Positions 25,112 through 33,104 of a DNA stretch of 33,491 nucleotides are shown piece after piece (position 1 is the stretch's first letter; each line of letters begins with the position of its first letter). Source of the DNA: an uncultured Blautia sp. Lineage in GTDB: Bacteria; Bacillota; Clostridia; Lachnospirales; Lachnospiraceae. The position numbers were made by a program, and so were the translations under genes. The stretch covers positions 1-33,491 of the forward strand of contig CATXEA010000033.1 in assembly GCA_958367245.1 (NCBI GenBank). Reading direction: 5' to 3'. Under the pieces are notes generated by a model, which did not search any database, was not told the origin of the DNA, and saw only the letters and a program-made list of their open reading frames with translations.

Positions 25112-25199
25112 ATTTCTCCCTTCTCACCAAACACACGAGATTTTGACACGGCATTTTACCCTATATCCATATTTCCGCTTTCCTGTCGCAGCCCGCGAG

Positions 25200-25249
25200 T
25201 ATGCGCAGGGATTCAAAGAAGAATACTCTCAACTCGAATCCCGCGCATA
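25200..25249. repeat. Long imperfect hairpin between sulfatase and regulator genes
   Basis: TATGCGC-A-GGGATTC (25200-25214) pairs with GAATCCCGCGCATA (25236-25249), 14 pairs with one bulged A and a loop of about 21 bases. It lies just past the sulfatase stop, but no T-run follows on either strand. It may be a processing or stabilising hairpin, a factor-assisted terminator or an operator of the downstream regulator. Confidence 0.45.
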
Positions 25250-25268
25250 TTTGCAGGCAAGTCCTGAA

Positions 25269-26621
25269 TTAATCAGTGATAACCGGACGTTTTCCTTCTG
25301 CTTTTTCTATCCAGTTTAACAGTCTCACTCTCAGATCTGCCTTTATCTCTGCATATGCCGGATCTTCCACAATATTCTCAAGCTGATATGGATCCTTAGT
25401 CATATCGTACAGATAGTCGTCTGCATACACATCAGAATCAGCGGCAGCTCCTCCGTTGATTCCCGGAGCATATACGCCATACAAATACTCCGGAGTACGG
25501 ATGCAGCGTCCTACACGGCTTTCGGAAATCTGTGCAAATACCTGATTCGGTCTGTCTTCATCTTTTTTCTCCACTACATTGAGCAGATTTTCACCGATCA
25601 TTTTATCTCCCACATCTACTCCTGCCAGAGCAAGAATCGTCTTCGGAAGACTCTCTGTACTTACAAGTTCCTCTACTGTCTTTCCTCCTGCAAACGGTCC
25701 GCCGCAGATAATTAACGGCACTTTCAGACATGCGTCATGTCCGGAGCGTTTGTAATCATCGTAGCCGTTCAAATGAGAATCTCTGTTTCTTGTCAGGAAA
25801 TGAGAACCATGATCGGAAGCATAAATAATAATTGTATCTTCATACACTCCCTTTTCCTTAAGCTTGGCAACAAGACGTCCAAGGTTTTCATCGAGGCTCG
25901 CGCACTGTCCAAGATAATCAGGATACTCTTCCGCCGCATTTCCACCGAGAGCTTTTAAATCTTCCGGTAAAATAAAATCTTTATATTTTTCCTTTGAGCC
26001 GTCCGGACCCTCGTAATGCTTCCTGTCATTCTGATGATGTGGCTCAATCTGAGAAACTGTCATAAAGAACGGTTTCTTACCATCCCACACATCCAGGAAT
26101 TCCAGAGCCATATCATTGATGCAGTCTGCACGATAGCCTTTGAAATCAATGCGGTTGTTATTCTCATCGAACACATATCCGTCATATCCGTGAGAAGTAA
26201 ACTCCAGAACGTCAGCAGCTCTCCAGTAGCCTGTATATCCTCCGCGGAGTTCTCTTGGTATAGCGGTAATCGTATGGTCGATTACCGGAGGTTTCTCCAG
26301 TTCGCCATCGCTTGCCAGATGCCATTTTCCGATATATGCAGTTTCATATCCTGCTTCTTCAATATAATTTCCCAGTGTTTTAATACCCTGCGGAAGCATC
26401 ACATTATTTCTGAAGCATCCTGTTTCCGTCGGATAACGTCCTGTCTGGAAAAGAGCGCGGCACGGTCCGCATACCGGCTGCGGTGAAAAAGCATTTTCAA
26501 ACTTTACGCCTTCAGATGCCAGTTTATCAAGATTCGGCGTAATATTGAGAGGCTGTCCATAGCATCCACAGGTATCCCATCTCTGCTGGTCACTAAAATA
26601 GAAAATAATGTTCTTTTTCAT
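25269..26621 (-). CDS. Cytoplasmic Cys-type sulfatase
   Basis: A 450-residue type I sulfatase that would remove sulfate from a sulfate ester. The formylglycine signature CGPCR is present (Cys51, in PVCGPCRALFQTGRYP), so maturation by an anaerobic maturase is required, and one is encoded nearby. The metal site begins with FYFSDQQRWD and continues with the YASDHGSHF segment. GKWHLA is also present. No signal peptide is seen, so it should act inside the cell. I chose the ATG just after an AAAGGAGA site, four bases past the tctA stop. A longer frame would overlap tctA and lacks support. The substrate is probably what TctABC imports, but its identity is unknown. Confidence 0.92.
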   Translation of the reverse strand: MKKNIIFYFSDQQRWDTCGCYGQPLNITPNLDKLASEGVKFENAFSPQPVCGPCRALFQTGRYPTETGCFRNNVMLPQGIKTLGNYIEEAGYETAYIGKWHLASDGELEKPPVIDHTITAIPRELRGGYTGYWRAADVLEFTSHGYDGYVFDENNNRIDFKGYRADCINDMALEFLDVWDGKKPFFMTVSQIEPHHQNDRKHYEGPDGSKEKYKDFILPEDLKALGGNAAEEYPDYLGQCASLDENLGRLVAKLKEKGVYEDTIIIYASDHGSHFLTRNRDSHLNGYDDYKRSGHDACLKVPLIICGGPFAGGKTVEELVSTESLPKTILALAGVDVGDKMIGENLLNVVEKKDEDRPNQVFAQISESRVGRCIRTPEYLYGVYAPGINGGAAADSDVYADDYLYDMTKDPYQLENIVEDPAYAEIKADLRVRLLNWIEKAEGKRPVITD

Positions 26622-26625
26622 CAAC

Positions 26626-28116
26626 CTATTTCTCCTTTTTACTTTCAACAATTTTTCCACGGATAATCGCACCCGTAGCAATGATGATCAGAGCTATAAA
26701 AATAATACAATAGATACTGCTGAAGAAAATCTTCGGATTTCCATCTGATATAAACAGAGCTCTTCGGAAGTTTGTCTCTGTCATTTTACCTAATACCATA
26801 CCGAGAAGAATCGGCACTGCCGGCATATCAAATTTACGAAGAATCCATGCAATCAGTGCAAAAATCAGAGTCACACCTACGTCAAAGTAGTTCTTGTTTA
26901 CAGAATAAGCGCCTGCAAAACAGAAGATTACAATAATAGGAGTAAGGATTTCTTTTGGAATTAATACAACCTTTGCAAAAAGCTTTGTCAGAAGCTTGCC
27001 CTGGAAAAGCATGAATAAATTGACAAGAATCAGTCCGAGCATAATTGCATACATGATATCTCCGTCTGTTGTAAACAGAGAAAGTCCCGGATTCAATCCA
27101 TTAATCATCAGAGCGGAAAGCATAATCGCAACTGTACCATCGCCGGGAATACCCAGTGTAAGAAGCGGAATCAGGGTAGCTCCTGTTACCGCATTATTGG
27201 CAGCCTCTGCTGCTGCAATACCCTCTACAGAGCCATGTCCGAATTCTTTTTTATGCTTTGACATATTCTTGGCAGTATTATAGCTGAACCAGGATGCCTC
27301 AGAAGCGCCGGTACCCGGAATAATACCTACACATACGCCGATAATAGATGAAATCAGAATAGGAAGACGGATTCTTTTCTTTTCATCGGCTGTCAATACG
27401 CCGTCATCCTGCATTTTCTTTGTATCTACCTTTAAAGATGCTTTTTTGTCTTCTGCTCTTGACATGATCTCTACCAGAGCAAACAGTCCAATCAGACAGA
27501 TTGCCAGGTCAAGACCAAGATACAGTCTCTGCACTCCAAAGGTAAAACGGTCATAACTGGTCATAGGGTCAGAACCGATACAAGAAATCCACAGACCGAT
27601 ACAAGCTGCAATGATTCCCTTAATCATACTCTTTCCTGAAACACCTGCAATAATTGTAAGACCAAAAAGACATACCATAAAATATTCTGCTGTTCCAAGC
27701 TGTGATGCAATCTGAGCCACCTGCGGTCCTAAGAACAGAAGCATAATTGCGGAGAAAACACCGCCGAAAGTAGATGCGTAAAGAGCAATTTTTAACGCAA
27801 CCTTTGTACGTCCTTTTTTGGAAAGCGGATGTCCATCCAGCATAGTTGCCGCCGCATGAGGTGTTCCCGGGGTATTGATCAAAATAGCAGACACACTTCC
27901 GCCATATCCGCCTGCACAGTAAATACCAAGCAGGAACATCATTCCCGGAATCGCACTGAGCTGATATGTAACAGGAAGAAACAAAATAACACAGAGGATA
28001 ACGCTGAGTCCCGGAATAGCCGCAAATACGGATCCGATGAAAACGCCCAGGTTAATCCATAAAATATTCTGCAGCGTAAACAGAAGTCCTGCTGCCGGAC
28101 CTATAAACTGTAACAT
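26626..28116 (-). CDS. tctA: Tripartite tricarboxylate transporter, large membrane subunit
   Basis: A 496-residue TctA-family membrane protein, the channel-forming large subunit of a tripartite tricarboxylate transporter (TTT). It has about ten to twelve hydrophobic segments. The conserved first block is FAAIPGLSVILCVILFLPVT and GGYGGSVSAILINTPGTPHAAAT. The repeated second block is GIIPGTGASEASWFSYNTAK with NAVTGATLIPLLTLGIPGDG. These two GxPG-type blocks form the pseudo-symmetric transport core. It follows tctB by 14 bases with an AAAGGAGGAAAG site. The binding protein TctC is the first gene of the unit. TTT systems carry organic anions. Here the neighbouring sulfatase suggests a sulfate-ester anion. 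Confidence 0.96.
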   Translation of the reverse strand: MLQFIGPAAGLLFTLQNILWINLGVFIGSVFAAIPGLSVILCVILFLPVTYQLSAIPGMMFLLGIYCAGGYGGSVSAILINTPGTPHAAATMLDGHPLSKKGRTKVALKIALYASTFGGVFSAIMLLFLGPQVAQIASQLGTAEYFMVCLFGLTIIAGVSGKSMIKGIIAACIGLWISCIGSDPMTSYDRFTFGVQRLYLGLDLAICLIGLFALVEIMSRAEDKKASLKVDTKKMQDDGVLTADEKKRIRLPILISSIIGVCVGIIPGTGASEASWFSYNTAKNMSKHKKEFGHGSVEGIAAAEAANNAVTGATLIPLLTLGIPGDGTVAIMLSALMINGLNPGLSLFTTDGDIMYAIMLGLILVNLFMLFQGKLLTKLFAKVVLIPKEILTPIIVIFCFAGAYSVNKNYFDVGVTLIFALIAWILRKFDMPAVPILLGMVLGKMTETNFRRALFISDGNPKIFFSSIYCIIFIALIIIATGAIIRGKIVESKKEK

Positions 28117-28130
28117 CGTCCTTTCCTCCT

Positions 28131-28646
28131 TTAAAAGTTAACCTTCAGAAGGTAACGGAATGCAGCCCATATTACCACTGCCAGTCCAATCGTAATCGCA
28201 TAATAGGATGGCTTTTTGCAGCGAAAATATACCAGAAAACTCAGGCAGCAAAAAAGCGCTCCTATAATAAACTGCTGCGTATACTTACTGATCAGGAACG
28301 TCACCAACAGAATCGCAAAAATAATTAAAGCTTTGATTTCCACCAGCAGATTGATTGTTTTTGTGTTCAGCGGCTCTTTCCGTACCAGGTGATAAATCTC
28401 CTTTATAACCAGAAGTGCACAGCAAATCATCAGAACCACCATCAGCATAGTCGGAAATACTCTTCCATTTACCACATCTTTATCTGATATTGTAACCTGC
28501 GACGGCATAATTGCCAGTATAAAAACGCCAAATATGAAAAACAGAACGCCTGCAACCAGATCGATCGGGATACGGACTTCTTTTTTTTCAAGCTTTTCTC
28601 CCGTTCGGTCAAACCAGGCATCCATACGTTCTATCCATGCTTTCAT
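28131..28646 (-). CDS. tctB: Tripartite tricarboxylate transporter, small membrane subunit
   Basis: A 171-residue TctB-family protein with about four hydrophobic segments (LVAGVLFFIFGVFILAI, FPTMLMVVLMICCALLV, ALIIFAILLVTFLI, and the C-terminal YYAITIGLAVVIWAAF). Sequence conservation in this family is low, so the call rests on size, topology and position between tctC and tctA. An ATG after GGAGGTATTCCC is chosen over one 18 bases upstream. Confidence 0.9.
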   Translation of the reverse strand: MKAWIERMDAWFDRTGEKLEKKEVRIPIDLVAGVLFFIFGVFILAIMPSQVTISDKDVVNGRVFPTMLMVVLMICCALLVIKEIYHLVRKEPLNTKTINLLVEIKALIIFAILLVTFLISKYTQQFIIGALFCCLSFLVYFRCKKPSYYAITIGLAVVIWAAFRYLLKVNF

Positions 28647-28691
28647 GGGAATACCTCCATACATGTATAAATTTCTGAATAAAATGATATA

Positions 28692-28722
28692 AAGGCTGCC
28701 GCAAGGATTTTGCGACAGCCTT
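28692..28722 (-). terminator. Stem-loop between tctC and tctB
   Basis: AAGGCTGCCGCAA (28692-28704) pairs with TTGCGACAGCCTT (28710-28722): 13 pairs with one G-U on the minus-strand RNA, loop five bases, followed by TATATCATTTT. It is a probable partial terminator that allows more binding protein than membrane subunits, like the one in the ABC operon. Confidence 0.7.
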
Positions 28723-28734
28723 CAGTCCGTCTTA

Positions 28735-29700
28735 TCAGCCGGCTACAACATCCTTATACTCTTCTACAAGCGCTTTTACATTTTCGATGTGCGCCTGTAC
28801 GTCTTCTTCAGACATTGGATCTACTTCAAGAAGCATTGTATCCTGCAGCCAAGTTGTTACTTCTTCATCAGCCAGAATATCATCATAAAGTGTTTTCAGT
28901 TCTGTAACTTTTTCTTCTTCTGTACCAGCAGGTGCTAATACGAAGCAGCGGTTACGGAAGTAAGGATAGCCATGCTCTCCAACACCTTCTACGCCTGCAA
29001 ACGGTCCGTTTTCCAGAGCTTTCTCATCAAATGCACATACGATTGTTACATCGCCCTGTTCAAATGTTTCTAAAATCTGTGACTGATGAGATACTGCGAA
29101 TGCTGTTTCACCCTTTGCAACAGCCTGAGCAGCTTCTGCTGCTGACTCGTATGGAACCAGCTTCAGCGCATCTCCTGCACCCATAGAGCCAAATAAAGAA
29201 GCTGCAAGGAATGCTTCAGAGCTTGTAGCGCCATTTACTGCTACGCTGATAGTCTCGCCGGATTTCACATACTCTTCCAGAGCTGCAATACTGTCAAGCT
29301 TAAGAGAAGCTTCTGCAGACAGTACGAATACGGAAGAATACAGGTTCTCTACAAATTCAAAATCCTCATATTCAAACTGAAGTTTCGCCGGATCCAAAAC
29401 AGAAGTGATGGAAAACAGACCTTCGCCTGCGAAAACCATAGCCGGATCTCCTGCTGAATGGCTTGCAACCCATGTATTTACAGTCGCTGCATCACCTTTT
29501 ACTGCTTCTGCTACAAGTATCAGATCATCTGAATACTCTGTAGATTTTGTAGCTGCCTGCTGGCTTACCATTGCTGCTACACCTGACGGAGCCCACGGAC
29601 ATGTAACTGTCCAGGTATCTGCGGCCTGTACAACGGTTCCTCCCATCATTGCAATAGCCATTCCTGCTGCTACACCCATACCTAATAAACGTTTTTTCAT
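28735..29700 (-). CDS. tctC: Tripartite tricarboxylate transporter, solute-binding subunit without lipobox
   Basis: A 321-residue TctC-family binding protein. A signal peptide is clear (MKKRLLGMGVAAGMAIAMMG, likely cut after VVQA), and the mature part starts ADTWTVTCPWAPSG, the usual ligand-loop region of TTT binding proteins. The family's second motif region (VAVNGATSSEAFLAASLF) follows. There is no Cys in the signal region, so it would not be lipid-anchored, which is odd for a Gram-positive. I chose the ATG with an AAAGGAG site. A longer frame adds 23 residues without support. It is the first gene of a tctC-tctB-tctA-sulfatase unit with its own promoter. The ligand is unknown. Confidence 0.9.
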   Translation of the reverse strand: MKKRLLGMGVAAGMAIAMMGGTVVQAADTWTVTCPWAPSGVAAMVSQQAATKSTEYSDDLILVAEAVKGDAATVNTWVASHSAGDPAMVFAGEGLFSITSVLDPAKLQFEYEDFEFVENLYSSVFVLSAEASLKLDSIAALEEYVKSGETISVAVNGATSSEAFLAASLFGSMGAGDALKLVPYESAAEAAQAVAKGETAFAVSHQSQILETFEQGDVTIVCAFDEKALENGPFAGVEGVGEHGYPYFRNRCFVLAPAGTEEEKVTELKTLYDDILADEEVTTWLQDTMLLEVDPMSEEDVQAHIENVKALVEEYKDVVAG

Positions 29701-29767
29701 TTTCTTCTCCTTTCTGATCATGCGCTCTTTCCTGCTCGCCATGAACAATTCGTTATATGGTAAATTC

Positions 29768-29796
29768 ACTATAGCACACGTATTTCTCTAATACAA
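29768..29796 (-). promoter_or_regulatory. Promoter of the tctC-tctB-tctA-sulfatase unit
   Basis: On the minus strand -35 TTGTAT (29791-29796) and extended -10 TGCTATAGT (-10 hexamer at 29768-29773) with a 17-base spacer. A short dyad (GTATT-TCTCT-AATAC) lies in the spacer and could be an operator half-pair. The start codon is about 65 bases downstream. Confidence 0.75.
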
Positions 29797-29820
29797 TAAG
29801 TTTACATATTTTTATCAAAA

Positions 29821-29868
29821 AGTTGTCTGGTTTTCGTTATTTTGCCCAATAGTTGTTTTGTTTTGCGT
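29821..29868 (+). repeat. 30-bp-spaced direct repeats in the divergent control region
   Basis: AGTTGTCTGGTTTTCGT starts at 29821 and AGTTGTTTTGTTTTGCGT starts at 29851, a partly conserved direct repeat with starts 30 bases apart, about three helical turns. They lie between the tctC promoter and the anSME promoter, the second copy overlapping the anSME -35. They look like regulator sites placed to serve both promoters. Confidence 0.4.
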
Positions 29869-29891
29869 GTTTTTTATATAGTATGTATAGA
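29863..29891 (+). promoter_or_regulatory. Promoter of the anaerobic sulfatase maturase gene
   Basis: -35 TTGCGT (29863-29868) and -10 TATAGA (29886-29891) with a 17-base spacer, about 57 bases before the start codon. Confidence 0.6.
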
Positions 29892-29948
29892 TTTTTTTCG
29901 GAGATTCTGTTAGGATATCATTAATTTCAACAAGAGAGGGGAAAGAAT

Positions 29949-31058
29949 ATGCCACCATTTTCCGTATTAATCAAACCTGCATCCGGCGCCTGCAATATGC
30001 GCTGTGATTATTGTTTCTATCTGGATGAAGCCTCCAAACGAGAACAGCCTTCCTATGGCTTTATGAATAATGAAACACTGAAAAATGTTATTCGCAAGAC
30101 CATATTAAATGCTGATACTGCAATCCACTATATGTTTCAGGGCGGAGAACCTACCCTGATAGGACTTCCTTTTTTTCAGGAGGTTCTGAAATATCAGCAG
30201 CACTACAACAAAAACAATATTGCCGTTTATAATGCGATTCAGACAAACGGATTCTTAATTGATGAAAACTGGTGCCGCTTCCTTCACGACAACCATTTTC
30301 TGGTCGGTCTGTCCGTAGATGGTACAGAAAAAATACACAACTCTCTCCGCCATGACAAAAACGGTAAGGACACCTTTTCCAAAGTTCTCAACGCTGCCGC
30401 CCTTATGGATCGTTTTCAGGTAGATTACAATATTCTTACTGTAGTCACTCCTGCTATTGCCAGAAAGGCGGAGTCTGTGTATTCTTATTATAAAGAGAAA
30501 AACTGGCTCTACCAGCAGTATATCGCATGTCTCGATCCACTGGAGGAAGGCCATGGCAAAACACCTTATGCACTCACTCCAAAGCTTTACGGCCAGTTCC
30601 TCATTGACCTTTTTAATCTCTGGTATCAGGACTGTATAAAAGGCAAAGCGCCGTATATCCGGCAATTTCAAAATTATGTGAGCATGGCTGCCGGACATCT
30701 CTCCGCTTCCTGTGACCAGTGCGGCGTCTGCAGCATACAGTATGTTGTGGAAGCAAACGGTAACGTATATCCCTGTGACTTTTATATGCTTGATGAATAT
30801 CTTCTGGGAAATTTCAATGAGAACAGCTTTGCTCAGACAAATGAGAGAAGAAAAGAAATTGAATTTATTGAACGTTCACAAAAACTTCCGGAACACTGCA
30901 AAAACTGTCAGTATTACCGCCTGTGCAAAGGCGGCTGCCAGCGTAATCGCGATTACGTTCCGGAAATAGATGCCTACGAAAATTATTTCTGCGAAAGCTA
31001 CCGGATGTTTTTCAGCGCCTGCTCAGAAAAAATCCGGAAACTGGCGCTTTTGCAGTAA
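29949..31058 (+). CDS. Anaerobic sulfatase-maturating enzyme (radical SAM, SPASM)
   Basis: A 369-residue radical SAM enzyme that oxidises the sulfatase Cys to formylglycine without oxygen. The radical SAM cluster motif is CNMRCDYCFY (Cys15, Cys19, Cys22). The SPASM region holds the auxiliary-cluster Cys residues in CDQCGVCSIQYVVEANGNVYPCDFY and in HCKNCQYYRLCKGGCQRNRD. MFQGGEPTLIG is the SAM-binding GGEP motif. Length is typical. It is divergent from the tctC-tctB-tctA-sulfatase unit, and the only sulfatase in the window is of the Cys type, so this is its probable dedicated partner. An AGAGGGGAAAG site precedes the ATG. Confidence 0.95.
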   Translation: MPPFSVLIKPASGACNMRCDYCFYLDEASKREQPSYGFMNNETLKNVIRKTILNADTAIHYMFQGGEPTLIGLPFFQEVLKYQQHYNKNNIAVYNAIQTNGFLIDENWCRFLHDNHFLVGLSVDGTEKIHNSLRHDKNGKDTFSKVLNAAALMDRFQVDYNILTVVTPAIARKAESVYSYYKEKNWLYQQYIACLDPLEEGHGKTPYALTPKLYGQFLIDLFNLWYQDCIKGKAPYIRQFQNYVSMAAGHLSASCDQCGVCSIQYVVEANGNVYPCDFYMLDEYLLGNFNENSFAQTNERRKEIEFIERSQKLPEHCKNCQYYRLCKGGCQRNRDYVPEIDAYENYFCESYRMFFSACSEKIRKLALLQ

Positions 31059-31074
31059 GCAGCCTTTACTTGCG

Positions 31075-31098
31075 CTCCCCCGTATTGTCACGGGGGAG
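31075..31098. terminator. Bidirectional terminator between convergent genes
   Basis: CTCCCCCGT (31075-31083) pairs perfectly with ACGGGGGAG (31090-31098), loop six bases, followed by GTTTCTTATATTTTC on the plus strand. It lies 16 bases past the maturase stop and 15 bases before the end of the convergent flavoprotein gene, so it can serve both. The minus-strand tail is weak in T. Confidence 0.75.
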
Positions 31099-31113
31099 TG
31101 TTTCTTATATTTT

Positions 31114-32010
31114 CTACATAGCAGCCTGAATCGCCGCAATCGTTCCGTCTGCCACTGCTGTAGAAACCTGACGAACCTGTTTCACACGGATGTCTCCGGC
31201 TGCATAAACACCCGGAAGCTCTGTTTCCATTTTTTCATTTACAGGGATAAAACCATTTTCCAGATGAAGCTGTGTATAAAGCTCTGTATTTGGAACAGTT
31301 CCTGCATAAACAAAAATTCCGCATCCCGGATCTTCTATGGTATCAATCGCTCCTGTATGTTCATCCGCAAGTTCCAGAGACTGTACGCATTCTGTTCCGT
31401 AAACGCCATGAAGCCTTGTATGAAGACGAAGAGAAATATTTGGCATCTGTTTTACTTTTTCCCTGAATTCCGCAATACATCCAAGAGAGTCCTCGAAGTG
31501 AATGATGGTTACCTCAGAAGCCAGTTTCGCAAGGTACAAAGCTTCTTTCACTGCCCCGTCTGCACCGCCTACTACATAAACATGTTTGCCGCGATAGCTC
31601 TCTCCGTCTTTTGCCGCATTCATACCCATTCCTTTTCCCCTGAGAACCTCTTCTCCCTGAATACCCAGCCTTCTTGGGGAAGTACCGTTTGCAAGAATCA
31701 CCCGTCCTGTTTCAAAAATTCCCTCGTCTGTGAAAATTTCCTTTTTTTCACCCAGAAGATTCACTTTTTTTACATCGGCTTTTAAGATTTCCACTCCTGC
31801 AGCCTCTGCCTGCTGTTTCATTCTTTCTGCAAAGGTTGCCCCTGTTTCTCCCGGAAGTATCCCTGCGTAATGAGTAACGGTAGACACTTTTCCGATCAGA
31901 CCGCCTACCTGATTTTTCTCAATTATCAATACTTTTTTTCCTCTGCTTGCTGCGTAAATCCCTGCACTGATTCCCGCCGGTCCTGCTCCGATAATAACTA
32001 CATCATACAT
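31114..32010 (-). CDS. Thioredoxin-reductase-like flavoprotein without CxxC
   Basis: A 298-residue FAD/NAD(P) oxidoreductase with the two-dinucleotide fold of thioredoxin reductase. The FAD motif is VVIIGAGPAGISAGIYAASRG, and the second nucleotide-binding motif is YVVGGADGAVKEALYLA. The C-terminal FAD signature is VYAAGDIRVKQVRQVSTAVADG. Where thioredoxin reductases have CATC, this protein reads NAAK (in GMGMNAAKDGESY), so the redox-active disulfide is missing. It cannot reduce thioredoxin in the usual way and may be a ferredoxin-NADP reductase-like or other flavin enzyme. The ATG chosen is nine bases after AAGGAGG. It is divergent from a LysR gene, its probable regulator. Confidence 0.9.
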   Translation of the reverse strand: MYDVVIIGAGPAGISAGIYAASRGKKVLIIEKNQVGGLIGKVSTVTHYAGILPGETGATFAERMKQQAEAAGVEILKADVKKVNLLGEKKEIFTDEGIFETGRVILANGTSPRRLGIQGEEVLRGKGMGMNAAKDGESYRGKHVYVVGGADGAVKEALYLAKLASEVTIIHFEDSLGCIAEFREKVKQMPNISLRLHTRLHGVYGTECVQSLELADEHTGAIDTIEDPGCGIFVYAGTVPNTELYTQLHLENGFIPVNEKMETELPGVYAAGDIRVKQVRQVSTAVADGTIAAIQAAM

Positions 32011-32090
32011 ATTCTGCATCCTCCTTATACGATACCTTCTGCTGTTTATGATTTCTTTTATTTTTTACTGTTTTGTTTCTTTACATGCTT

Positions 32091-32119
32091 ACTATAATCC
32101 CTCTTTATCATTTTGTAAA
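32091..32119 (-). promoter_or_regulatory. Promoter of the flavoprotein gene
   Basis: On the minus strand -35 TTTACA (32114-32119) and -10 TATAGT (32091-32096) with a 17-base spacer. It is about 80 bases upstream of the start and close to the LysR control region. Confidence 0.65.
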
Positions 32120-32139
32120 ATTATAATAATTGATATAAT

Positions 32140-32151
32140 CATAAATTTATG
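32140..32151. promoter_or_regulatory. 12-bp palindrome in the LysR/flavoprotein control region
   Basis: CATAAATTTATG is perfectly symmetric and lies just after a TATAAT (32134-32139) that would be the LysR -10, and about 20 bases upstream of the flavoprotein -35. It resembles the T-N11-A type sites LysR proteins bind and could serve both promoters. It is AT-rich, so chance cannot be excluded. Confidence 0.45.
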
Positions 32152-32195
32152 TTATGGTAAAACAAAACTGTTTCTCACTATATGAGGAGGTACCT

Positions 32196-33104
32196 ATGCT
32201 TGATTTTCGAATGGAAACTTTTCTGACCGTATGTAAATATATGAATTTCACTCATGCTGCGGAAGCCTTACACCTCACTCAGCCGGCAGTTTCCCAACAC
32301 ATCCGTTATCTGGAAGAAAAATACGAAGCGCCTTTATTTTATCGCGAAAAAAAGAAGCTCTCCCTGACTCCTGCAGGAGAACTTCTTCTCTGTACACTGG
32401 AAACAATGCAAAATGATGAAAATACTTTAAAAAAACGAATGCAGGAAAGCCTTTCCCGAAAAAAAATCCTGACATTCGGAGTAACTATGACCATTGGAGA
32501 ATATGCTATCCTTCCCTCCCTTGCTGCCCTTATCAAAAACCATCCTGATACGGACTTCCATATCCGTTATGGCAATACACAGACTCTTCTTACCTGTCTT
32601 CAGGAGGGAAGTATTGATTTTGCCCTTGTGGAAGGATATTTTGTGGAAGATAAATACAAGACCCGCATCTATAAAGAAGATGCCTATATTGCCGTAGCAT
32701 CCACTCTCCATAAATTCCAGCAGCCTGTACATGGTCTGCGTGATTTAACAAAAGAACGTCTACTGACGCGGGAACACGGCTCCGGAACCAGAGCAATCCT
32801 TTCCAAGACCCTTGCCCTGAAAAATATGTCTGTTCAGGATTTTTCCCATATTGTAGAAGTGGAAAACATTCACACAATTGTTTCTCTTTTACGGGAAGAC
32901 TGCGGAATCTCCTTTTTATATAAATCTGCAGTCGAGGAAGAGATTTTAAAAGGAACTCTGCAGCAAATCCCTCTGGCTGATTTTCAGATGACCCATGATT
33001 TTTCTTTTATCTGGAACAAAGGAAGCGTATTTTCCAAAGAATACGAAGCTGTTTTTCAGGAACTGAAAAATGCTTCTCCTGCGTGTCATTCCAGTTCCAG
33101 ATAG
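32196..33104 (+). CDS. LysR-family transcriptional regulator
   Basis: A 302-residue LysR regulator. The N-terminal helix-turn-helix (about 1-60) reads MLDFRMETFLTVCKYMNFTHAAEALHLTQPAVSQHIRYLE without the break, followed by a linker helix and a LysR substrate-binding domain starting KILTFGVTMTIGEYAI. The effector is unknown. It starts after GAGGAGGTACCT. A longer in-frame start 42 bases upstream lacks a ribosome site. Head-to-head with the flavoprotein gene, it probably controls that gene and itself. Its stop lies at the edge of a broken PP-loop gene on the other strand. Confidence 0.94.
   Translation: MLDFRMETFLTVCKYMNFTHAAEALHLTQPAVSQHIRYLEEKYEAPLFYREKKKLSLTPAGELLLCTLETMQNDENTLKKRMQESLSRKKILTFGVTMTIGEYAILPSLAALIKNHPDTDFHIRYGNTQTLLTCLQEGSIDFALVEGYFVEDKYKTRIYKEDAYIAVASTLHKFQQPVHGLRDLTKERLLTREHGSGTRAILSKTLALKNMSVQDFSHIVEVENIHTIVSLLREDCGISFLYKSAVEEEILKGTLQQIPLADFQMTHDFSFIWNKGSVFSKEYEAVFQELKNASPACHSSSR

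Noticed and set aside
28131..28646. Small membrane protein as a phage holin or unrelated transporter
   Set aside because: Size, topology and position between tctC and tctA fit TctB.
30970..31785. 271-codon plus-strand open frame
   Set aside because: It overlaps the flavoprotein gene in antisense and the maturase 3' end. Composition is random and Cys-rich, with no start signal.
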